This document shows, piece after piece, positions 1 to 5,402 of a stretch of 5,841 nucleotides of DNA. The DNA lies in assembly GCA_031178565.1 (NCBI GenBank), contig JAPSIU010000188.1:1-5841 (forward strand), given 5' to 3'. Numbering within the stretch: position 1 is the stretch's first letter; the number at the start of each line of letters is the position of its first letter. The notes under the pieces were generated by a model. The model ran no database searches and was not told where the DNA came from. It was given only the letters and a program-made list of their open reading frames with translations. Source of the DNA: Leucobacter sp. (GTDB lineage: Bacteria; Actinomycetota; Actinomycetes; Actinomycetales; Microbacteriaceae). The position numbers and the translations under genes were made by a program.

Positions 1-737
1 TCCGCGCGTTCGAGCGCTTCGCCATGCGCGGCGCCTCGGCGATGGTGACCATCTCGCAGGGCGTGGTCGACCGGGCACGCGGGCTCGGCGTCCGCACGCC
101 GATGACCGTCACCGGCTTCGGGGCGGACACGTCCGTCTTCCGGTACAGCGAGGAGCAGGTCGAGCCGCTCTTCATCTACGCGGGCACCTACACGGGCCTG
201 CACGGCGCGGACATCCTCATCGACGCCTTCGCGCGTTTCTCGGAGACGCACCCCGGCTATCGCCTGCGCTTCATCGGCAACGGGACCGGGCAGGAGGCCA
301 TGCGGAATCGGGCCGACGAGCTCGGGATCGGGGGCTCGGTGGAGTTCGCGGAACCGGTGACCGCGGATGAGCTCAGGCCGCAGCTGGCCCGTTCGCTCGC
401 GAGCCTCTCCACGCTGCAGCCCGGCGGCGGCTACGAGTACGCCTTCACCTCGAAGGTCTACTCCTCCCTCGCCGCCGGATGCCCGGTAATCTTCACCGGT
501 CCGGGACCGACCGCCCCGTTCATCCGGGCCGCGACGGCTCACGCTCCCGTGGGGACGGCCGTCGACTACGACGTCTCGGCCGTCGCCGATGCCATGGCGG
601 AGGTCGCCGAGCACCCGCTGAGCCCCGCTGAACGCCGCCGCATCGCGGAGTGGACCGCCGCGGAGCACTCGATGGAGATCGTCGCGCGCCGGGTGGCCGA
701 CGTCATCGTGCGTGTCGCAGCCGGGAGCCCCGCATGA
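1..737 (+). CDS. GT4-type glycosyltransferase, 3' part (N-terminus outside window)
   Basis: This is the C-terminal part of a retaining glycosyltransferase of the GT4 (GT-B fold) kind, which would transfer a sugar from a nucleotide-sugar donor on the cytoplasmic side of the membrane. The reading frame is open to the left edge: codons from position 3 give RAFERFA before the first Met at 24, so that Met is probably internal. The visible 244 residues start in the inter-domain region (VTISQG, then VTGFGADTSVF). They continue with the donor-binding domain: FIYAGTYTGLHGADILIDAF (about residues 57-76), RLRFIGNG (about 87-94), and the late FTSKVYSSLAAGCPVIFTG block (about 148-166). That block corresponds to the P/S-K-x-x-E-Y-x-A-x-G-x-P-V-I nucleotide-sugar motif seen in WbuB-like GT4 enzymes. 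The expected Glu is replaced (KVYSSLAAG). The stop overlaps the next start (ATGA), so the two genes are probably co-translated. Family assignment is good; donor and acceptor are unknown. Confidence 0.88.
   Translation, partial: RAFERFAMRGASAMVTISQGVVDRARGLGVRTPMTVTGFGADTSVFRYSEEQVEPLFIYAGTYTGLHGADILIDAFARFSETHPGYRLRFIGNGTGQEAMRNRADELGIGGSVEFAEPVTADELRPQLARSLASLSTLQPGGGYEYAFTSKVYSSLAAGCPVIFTGPGPTAPFIRAATAHAPVGTAVDYDVSAVADAMAEVAEHPLSPAERRRIAEWTAAEHSMEIVARRVADVIVRVAAGSPA
723..727 (+). promoter_or_regulatory. Ribosome binding site for the second glycosyltransferase
   Basis: GGGAG lies six bases before the ATG at 734, inside the end of the upstream gene. It supports the start at 734 (MKRLF) over the longer in-frame start at 650, which would overlap the first gene by 88 bp. 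Confidence 0.6.
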
Positions 738-1954
738 AACGACTCTTCGCCGCCGTCGCGGACTGGGCCGTCAAGCACCGCAGCCGGATGCCGCGCTGGG
801 CCGGCCGCATCATGGAGTCGGCCGCTCGCAATCCCGACGGTCTCGTGGGCCGGATCAGCGCGAAGCTCCTCGGCGGCGGAGAGGCACCCGTCACCAGCGT
901 TCCCGAGGCCTCCACCCGGGTGTACATCGCCCCGACGAACTACTCCGGGCAGGGCTACCTCTGGGCTCGCGCTCTCGAGCGGGCCCGGACCGGGCTGGGT
1001 GCGCGCAACACGGCTGTCGGGCTGCCGGGCGGGTTCGCGTTCCCGGCGGACACGCTCGTGCCGATCGCCGCTGTGAACGCCTCCTCCGAGTGGGCGGCGG
1101 CGGAGTGGGAGGCGGCCAGACGCTTCACCCACGTCCTGGTGGAGGCGGAGCGTTCGATGTTCGGACGGCGGTTCGGACGGGATCTGGAGGCGGAGGTGGC
1201 GGCTCTCGAGGCGGAGGGGGTGTCCGTCGCGTTCATCTGCCATGGGACCGACGTGCGCGACCCCGACCGGCACGCCGAGCTCACCCCCTGGTCGATGTAC
1301 CCGGAGGACCCCCGGACGGACATGCTGCGGGAGGACGCCCGACGGAACGCGGCGCTTCTGGACCGGCTCCGGCGGCCCACGTTCATCTCGACGCCCGACC
1401 TCATCGCGGATGTGCCGAACGCGATCTGGTGTCCCGTCGTCGCCGACGTCGAGCGCTTCGCCGCCCCGCCGCTCGAGCCCGCGCTCGGCCGGGCGCTCCG
1501 GGTGGTGCACGCCTCGAGCGATCCTCTCGGAAAGGGCAGCCACACCATCGAACCGGCTCTGGCGCCGCTCATCGAGGCGGGCGAGGTGGAGTACCGCCTC
1601 GTCACGGGCGTCGCATCGGCGGAGATGCCGCGGATGTTCGCCGGCGCCGACGTCGTCATCGACCAGTTCCGCGCGGGATCCTACGGCGTGGCCGCGTGCG
1701 AGGCGATGGCCGCGGGCCGGGTGGTGGTGGGGCACGTCATGCCGTTCGTCCGCGAGTACATCGAGCGCGAGACCGGCCTCACCCTTCCGATCGTCGAGGC
1801 GACTCCCGACACCCTCCACACTGTGATCGACGACCTCGCGCGGAACCCGCAGAAGGCACGTGCCGTCGCGGCGGCCGGTCCGGCGTACGTCTCGGCCCTC
1901 CACTCGGGAGCGGCGAGCGCGGACGCCCTCCTCACCGGCTGGATCGATCGCTGA
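734..1954 (+). CDS. GT4-like glycosyltransferase (406 aa)
   Basis: This is probably a cytoplasmic or membrane-associated GT-B fold glycosyltransferase. I chose the ATG at 734 because it overlaps the preceding stop as ATGA and has GGGAG at a proper distance. The first ~60 residues are basic and amphipathic (MKRLFAAVADWAVKHRSR...), which could dock the protein on the membrane. The Rossmann-like N-domain begins at VYIAPTNYSGQGYLWARALE (residues 63-82); GQG near the acceptor/donor loop is common in such enzymes. An unusual HGTDVRDPDRH stretch sits at 170-180. The C-domain begins at RVVHASSDPLGKGS (256-269, with the conserved KG) and contains ADVVIDQFRAGSYGVAACEAMAAGRVVV (305-332), where E323 matches the GT4 nucleotide-sugar-binding Glu. 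There are no membrane-spanning segments. It shares an operon with the partial GT4 gene and ends 15 bp from the convergent acyltransferase gene. The domain reading is strong; the sugar specificity is unknown. Confidence 0.85.
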   Translation: MKRLFAAVADWAVKHRSRMPRWAGRIMESAARNPDGLVGRISAKLLGGGEAPVTSVPEASTRVYIAPTNYSGQGYLWARALERARTGLGARNTAVGLPGGFAFPADTLVPIAAVNASSEWAAAEWEAARRFTHVLVEAERSMFGRRFGRDLEAEVAALEAEGVSVAFICHGTDVRDPDRHAELTPWSMYPEDPRTDMLREDARRNAALLDRLRRPTFISTPDLIADVPNAIWCPVVADVERFAAPPLEPALGRALRVVHASSDPLGKGSHTIEPALAPLIEAGEVEYRLVTGVASAEMPRMFAGADVVIDQFRAGSYGVAACEAMAAGRVVVGHVMPFVREYIERETGLTLPIVEATPDTLHTVIDDLARNPQKARAVAAAGPAYVSALHSGAASADALLTGWIDR

Positions 1955-1969
1955 CGGAGGCGGCTCGGA

Positions 1970-3109
1970 TCAGACGGTCGACGTCCGCGCGCGATCCCGA
2001 GCGTCCTTCCACCGGCGCATGCGCTTCTCCACCGGCCGCTCCACGAAGTGGTGCAGCGCCCAGGCGAGCACGAGGTCGACGGCGAGGACCGCCGCGAACC
2101 AGAGCAGGTTGCGCCACGAGGGCTCCTGATATCCGAAGATGCGGAGCGCGAAGTAGATCACCGTGGCGTGGATGAGGTAGAACGCGAAGGACCACTCGCC
2201 GAGCTTCACCTCCCAGCGCGTCTCGAAGAGGGACCGCCGCCCGCTCAGCGTCCACGCCGCCAGCGAGACGATGGCGACGCCCACCGCGACCGTGAACAGC
2301 TCGTTGCCGAAGTACGCGAACACCCAGAAGGCCGGCCTCACGGTGGCGACGACGATGCCGAGCACGACGACGGCGAGCGCCCCGATGCCGAGGAACGGGT
2401 GCAGGCGCGGCCGCCAACCCGACCGCATGGCCCAGGCGAGCGCCATGCCGAGCAGGAACTCGGGCACTCGGGTGACCGGCATCGGCACATGCGCGAGCCA
2501 CGACTCGGGCCAGACCAGCACTCCGGCGCGGTATCCGAAGGCCCAGATCATCGCTCCGAGGGCGACGAGCAGCGCACCGCGCTTGGCGAGCGGCAGCAGC
2601 ACCCGCGAGAGCCACGGGTGCATCGCGTAGAACAGCGCCTCGACGGTCAGCGTCCACGCCGCCGGGTTGCCGGAGAAGACGATCGTCGGATTCGCCGCCC
2701 AGCCCTGCAGCAGCACGACCGAGAGCAGCAGGATGCCGAGATCGAAGGGCTTCAGGAAGCTTCCCTCGGGGATCTGACCGACCGTGTAGAAGACGGGGAT
2801 CGCGATCAGGAGCGCCACCATGTGCGACGGCCAGATGCGGGCGAACCGGCGCCAGTAGAACGTCGAGTTCGAGACGCCGGGCCGCATCGACCAGGTGAGC
2901 ACGAACCCCGAGAGCACGAAGAAGAACGTCACCCCGAGGTACCCCTGGTCGAACACCACGGTGAGCGGGCCGGGGATCGGCGCGAAGACGCGCATATGGA
3001 ACAGGAACACGAGGAACGCGGCCCACCAACGCAGGCCTGTCAGCGCATCGAGTCGGGGCGTCGCTTCGGCGAGGATCGCGGAGGTCGGCGCGGATGCGGT
3101 GCGGGTCAC
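1970..3109 (-). CDS. Acyltransferase 3 family membrane protein (probable surface-glycan O-acyltransferase)
   Basis: This is an integral membrane O-acyltransferase of the acyltransferase-3 family (OafA/OafB/WecH type), which moves an acyl group, often acetyl, to a sugar hydroxyl. The start is GTG at 3109; no in-frame ATG or GTG is available nearby upstream, and the next Met lies inside the first membrane helix. The 379 residues match the family length. Near the N-terminus RLDALTGLRWWAAFLVFLFH (19-38) holds the R-X10-H pair (R27, H38) considered functionally important in this family. Next come GYLGVTFFFVLSGFVLTWS (56-74), WRRFARIWP (86-94) and WTLTVEALFY (152-161, with conserved E157). Near the end are WSFAFYLIHATVIYF and a final VERP motif. 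About ten hydrophobic helices are visible and the C-terminus is basic. No SGNH hydrolase domain is fused to it. It lies on the opposite strand between glycosyltransferase genes, so a glycan substrate is a reasonable inference. Confidence 0.93.
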   Translation of the reverse strand: MTRTASAPTSAILAEATPRLDALTGLRWWAAFLVFLFHMRVFAPIPGPLTVVFDQGYLGVTFFFVLSGFVLTWSMRPGVSNSTFYWRRFARIWPSHMVALLIAIPVFYTVGQIPEGSFLKPFDLGILLLSVVLLQGWAANPTIVFSGNPAAWTLTVEALFYAMHPWLSRVLLPLAKRGALLVALGAMIWAFGYRAGVLVWPESWLAHVPMPVTRVPEFLLGMALAWAMRSGWRPRLHPFLGIGALAVVVLGIVVATVRPAFWVFAYFGNELFTVAVGVAIVSLAAWTLSGRRSLFETRWEVKLGEWSFAFYLIHATVIYFALRIFGYQEPSWRNLLWFAAVLAVDLVLAWALHHFVERPVEKRMRRWKDARDRARTSTV

Positions 3110-3141
3110 AGGGGTCCAATCGGGAGTCGGCAGCGCCCACC

Positions 3142-3147
3142 AGGATA
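3142..3147 (-). promoter_or_regulatory. Possible -10 box for the acyltransferase gene
   Basis: On the minus strand the hexamer TATCCT fits the actinobacterial TAnnnT -10 consensus and would give a leader of about 25-30 nt before the GTG at 3109. No TTGACA-like -35 is visible at 16-18 bp; the hexamer 17 bp upstream reads TCACCC. The Shine-Dalgarno is also weak (TTGGA, five bases before the start). Position and consensus are the only support. Confidence 0.35.
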
Positions 3148-3190
3148 CCCGAGGCCGCTGAATCGGGTGACGCGAGCTCCTGCCGCGGCT

Positions 3191-3201
3191 GCCGAGTCGG
3201 C
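3191..3201. repeat. Short inverted repeat in the divergent promoter region
   Basis: GCCGA-G-TCGGC is a perfect 5-bp dyad with a 1-nt centre. It ends six bases before the TACCAT box of the first GT2 gene, so it overlaps where RNA polymerase would bind. Its right half (GAGTCGGC, 3194-3201) occurs again as a direct repeat at 3124-3131, near the acyltransferase start. It could be an operator, but such short GC-rich dyads also arise by chance in this base composition. Confidence 0.25.
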
Positions 3202-3207
3202 TGACGG

Positions 3208-3213
3208 TACCAT
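3208..3213 (+). promoter_or_regulatory. Probable -10 box of a leaderless promoter for the first GT2 gene
   Basis: TACCAT matches TAnnnT and stands exactly six bases before the ATG at 3220, so transcription would begin at or next to the start codon, as in leaderless mRNAs that are common in actinobacteria. The only Shine-Dalgarno-like sequence, GAGG at 3215-3218, is one base from the ATG, too close for normal use. The same box and spacing recur before the paralogous gene downstream. There is no clear -35. Confidence 0.5.
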
Positions 3214-3219
3214 CGAGGC

Positions 3220-4284
3220 ATGACCGAGCCGCTCGTCGACCTCATCATCCCGGTGCACTCGGCCGAGCGACCCGTGCGGAGAGCCGTGAGCTCCGTGGTC
3301 GACCACACGCGCGCTCCCGTGCGGGTGTGCGTCGTGGCGCACAACACGGATCCCGAGGGGGTCCGGGAGTCCCTCGGCGAGTTCGCCTCGCATCCCGCGC
3401 TGACGCTGCTGCACCTCGACGACGGGATCCCGTCGCCCGCCGGCCCGCGCAACCTCGGCATCGAGCGTACGGCCGCGCCCTACTTCTCGCTGCTCGACTC
3501 GGACGACACGCTGCGCCCCGGGGCGCTCGACTCGTGGCTCGAGCTCGCCCGGAGCAGCGGCGCCGACGCGGTGCTCGCCCGCATCGAGCGGCAGGGGTCC
3601 GACACTCCGGATCCACTCCCGCCGACGCGGCCCGGCCGCACGACCGACCTGCACCCGGTCAAGGATCGGCTCGCGTACCGGGCAGAACCCGTGGGGCTTC
3701 TCTCCCGCGCCCGATTCTCCGGGCTGCGCTACACCCCCCGCCTCCGGTCGGGAGAGGATCTCGAGGTCTCCGCCCGCATCTGCTTCAGCGGCGCCTCCGT
3801 CGCCTACGACCGGCACGGACCGGCGTACGTGTTCGGCAACGACGCCGTCGACCGTGTGACCGCTGCGCGGAGGTCGCTCGCCGAGGACTTCGCGTTCCTC
3901 GACGCGATCGCCGAGAGCGAGTGGTTCGGGACCCTGAACCGACGCGAACGGCGCGTGCTCGGGGTCAAGGTGTTCCGGCTGCACTTCTTCGACGCCGTGC
4001 TCGCGAGGCTCCACTCAGACGGCGGGCTCGAGGCGCATCGCTCCGAGTTCGCCGCTCTCGTGCGCAGGATCCGGCGGTTGGCGCCCGGAGCCCTCGCGCT
4101 GCTGTCGCGGCGCGACCGAGCCGCGATCGACGCGACGCTGCGCCCGGGGACCGACGCGGAGACGGTGCTGCGGCTGCTCGAGGCGCGCTGGCTCGGCGGC
4201 GTCGACTCGATCCTCACCCGCAATCCGCTCCTCTCCCTGCACCGTCAGGGACCCCGCCGCACGCTCCGCGACATGACGGTCTAG
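3220..4284 (+). CDS. GT2-type glycosyltransferase, copy 1 of a tandem pair (354 aa)
   Basis: This is an inverting GT-A fold glycosyltransferase, probably cytoplasmic, adding a sugar to a glycan or lipid-linked acceptor. The catalytic domain starts at once: PLVDLIIPVHSAERPVRRAVSSV (4-26) is the family's first strand and helix. DGIPSPAGPRNLGI (68-81) occupies the place of the usual G.S.ARN.G motif. LLDSDDTLRPG (91-101) carries a complete DXD metal/nucleotide site (D93, D95, D96). SGEDLE (177-182) supplies the ED pair whose Asp is the expected catalytic base (E179, D180). The remaining ~170 residues form a soluble, mostly helical-looking extension with DFAFLD, LAPGALALLS and LTRNPL (332-337)/LHRQ (340-343), all shared with the next gene. 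There are no membrane helices. The start at 3220 is fixed by the upstream element and by the paralog alignment. It is transcribed divergently from the acyltransferase gene. The substrate is unknown. Confidence 0.88.
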   Translation: MTEPLVDLIIPVHSAERPVRRAVSSVVDHTRAPVRVCVVAHNTDPEGVRESLGEFASHPALTLLHLDDGIPSPAGPRNLGIERTAAPYFSLLDSDDTLRPGALDSWLELARSSGADAVLARIERQGSDTPDPLPPTRPGRTTDLHPVKDRLAYRAEPVGLLSRARFSGLRYTPRLRSGEDLEVSARICFSGASVAYDRHGPAYVFGNDAVDRVTAARRSLAEDFAFLDAIAESEWFGTLNRRERRVLGVKVFRLHFFDAVLARLHSDGGLEAHRSEFAALVRRIRRLAPGALALLSRRDRAAIDATLRPGTDAETVLRLLEARWLGGVDSILTRNPLLSLHRQGPRRTLRDMTV

Positions 4285-4289
4285 CCGGA

Positions 4290-4295
4290 TAGCAT
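4290..4295 (+). promoter_or_regulatory. Possible internal -10 box before the second GT2 gene
   Basis: TAGCAT lies exactly six bases before the ATG at 4302, the same arrangement as TACCAT before the first copy. It sits within the 17-bp gap after the copy 1 stop. It may drive a separate leaderless transcript, or the conserved CATCGAGG may be a residual translation signal (GAGG one base from the ATG). No -35 is evident, and the -35 region would lie inside the coding sequence of copy 1. Confidence 0.4.
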
Positions 4296-4301
4296 CGAGG
4301 T

Positions 4302-5402
4302 ATGGAGCCAGGAATCACCGAGCCGCTCGTCGACCTCACCATCGCCGTCCACTCGGAGACGAGGCCCGTGGCCCGGGCGGCGGCGTCCGTGCTCGATCAC
4401 ACGAAGGCCGCAGTACGGGTGAACGTGGTCGCGCACAACATCGACCCCGGGATCATCCGGCGGAATCTGGGCGGGTACGCCGACGACCCGCGGCTCCGGC
4501 TGCTCGAGCTCCGCGACGGGATCCCCTCGCCTGCCGGCCCCATGAACCACGGCTTCGCGAGTTCGACGGCGCCGTTCATCTCGGTCATGGGGTCGGACGA
4601 CGAACTCGCCCCGGGGGCGATCGACGCCTGGCTGGCGCTGCAGCGGGAGACCGGTGCCGAGGCCGTGCTCGCGCGGATCCGGTTGGCGGACGGCCGCACC
4701 GACCCGTACCCGCCGGTGCGGGGCGGCAGGCGTACGCGCACCCTCGATCCGCGCCTCGACCGGCTCGCCTACCGCAGCGCTCCGCTCGGCCTCATCGACC
4801 GGCAGCGCTTCGGCGGTCTGCGGCTCTCCGAGGGGATGCCCTCCGGCGAGGATCTCACCTACTCCCTGACGCTCTGGTTCACGGGCAGGAACCTCGCCTA
4901 CGATCTGAACGGCCCCGCCTACATCGTCAACGGAGACGCCGGGGATCGCGTGACCTCGGCTCCGCGCCCGCTGGAGCGGGACTTCGCGTTCCTGGACGAG
5001 CTCGAGGGACTGCCCTGGTTCGCCGCCGCGAGCCGGGCCGAGCGCACCGCGATCGTCGTGAAGCTCGTCCGCATCCACGTCTTCGACGCGATCCTCGCCC
5101 GCGCACGCACCCGGGAGCAGCTGAACGCGAACCGGGGGCCGCTCCTCTCGCTGGTGGATCGTCTCGAAGCACTCGCCCCGGGTGCGACGGCCCTGCTCTC
5201 GCTCGCCGACCGCGCCACGTTCGACGAGCTGCGCGATCCGGCGAGCACACCCGAGAGCGTCGCGAGTCGCCTGAGCGCCCGGCACGCCTACCTGTCGATT
5301 CCCACGCTGCTCACACGCAACCCGCTCCGCGCGCTGCACCGGCAGGCGCCCTTCCGCACGCTGTTCGCGGGCTACCGGATCATGCGCCGGCGTCCAGCCT
5401 AG
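4302..5402 (+). CDS. GT2-type glycosyltransferase, copy 2 of a tandem pair (366 aa)
   Basis: This is a paralog of the preceding gene with the same architecture: an N-terminal GT-A domain beginning at PLVDLTIAVHSETRPVARA (8-26), the DGIPSPAGPMNHG motif (72-84), the SGEDL catalytic-base motif (181-185; E183, D184) and the soluble C-terminal extension with DFAFLD, LAPGATALLS and LTRNPL (337-342)/LHRQ (345-348). Four extra residues (EPGI) follow the initiator Met, and the C-terminus has a longer basic tail (YRIMRRRPA). The key difference is VMGSDDELAPG (95-105): copy 1 has D-S-D-D, while here the first Asp is Gly (G97). Several GT2 subfamilies work with x-x-D-D at this place, so activity is still likely, possibly with altered donor preference. 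It probably acts next to copy 1 in the same glycan pathway, adding a second residue. The stop codon shares CTAG with the convergent ABC gene. Confidence 0.87.
   Translation: MEPGITEPLVDLTIAVHSETRPVARAAASVLDHTKAAVRVNVVAHNIDPGIIRRNLGGYADDPRLRLLELRDGIPSPAGPMNHGFASSTAPFISVMGSDDELAPGAIDAWLALQRETGAEAVLARIRLADGRTDPYPPVRGGRRTRTLDPRLDRLAYRSAPLGLIDRQRFGGLRLSEGMPSGEDLTYSLTLWFTGRNLAYDLNGPAYIVNGDAGDRVTSAPRPLERDFAFLDELEGLPWFAAASRAERTAIVVKLVRIHVFDAILARARTREQLNANRGPLLSLVDRLEALAPGATALLSLADRATFDELRDPASTPESVASRLSARHAYLSIPTLLTRNPLRALHRQAPFRTLFAGYRIMRRRPA

Larger units (their letters stand above)
3208..5402 (+). repeat. Gene-scale tandem duplication (two GT2 paralogs with their start-proximal elements)
   Basis: The unit beginning at 3208 (TACCAT box plus GT2 gene) is repeated from 4290. 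The 15 bases from the box through the ATG agree at 13 positions. A perfect 22-nt match links 3223-3244 with 4317-4338. A by-hand alignment of residues 2-122 of copy 1 with 6-126 of copy 2 needs no gap and gives 75 identities of 121. Homology continues to the C-terminal LTRNPL/LHRQ motifs with an offset change of one residue. The divergence indicates an old duplication, not a recent one. Confidence 0.85.

Noticed and set aside
650..733. N-terminal extension of the GT4-like gene to an ATG at 650
   Set aside because: It would overlap the upstream gene by 88 bp, gives an Arg-rich segment, and lacks the GGGAG/ATGA support of the start at 734.
566..1903. Long minus-strand open frame (445 codons) antisense to the GT4-like gene
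   Set aside because: Arg/His/Gly-rich composition with no recognisable motifs. The plus-strand gene has a clear fold pattern, RBS and coupled start.
1935..1980. Possible bidirectional terminator between the GT4-like gene and the acyltransferase
   Set aside because: Only short elements (GATCGATC, and CTGA...TCAG with poorly pairing inner bases) are visible. There is no strong GC stem and no T-tract.
712..2175. Alternative plus frame (487 codons) through the GT4-like gene and into the acyltransferase
   Set aside because: Composition is dominated by Arg, Gly, Ala and Pro and it runs across a convergent gene; it is out of frame with the recognised enzyme.
2048..3223. Plus-strand open frame (391 codons) antisense to the acyltransferase
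   Set aside because: The product is full of Glu, Arg, His and Asp with no domain pattern. This is the typical antisense reflection of a membrane protein in GC-rich DNA.
1932..3461. Long minus-strand open frame (509 codons) overlapping the acyltransferase gene and the start of the first GT2 gene
   Set aside because: Its translation is Arg/Pro/Ala/Gly-rich and low in complexity, while the overlapping frame at 1970-3109 shows all acyltransferase-3 motifs. Long spurious frames are expected at this GC content.
4281..5339. Minus-strand open frame (352 codons) antisense to the second GT2 gene, with a related antisense frame at 3106-4014
   Set aside because: The two antisense frames resemble each other only because the sense genes are paralogs. 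Composition is that of a codon shadow.
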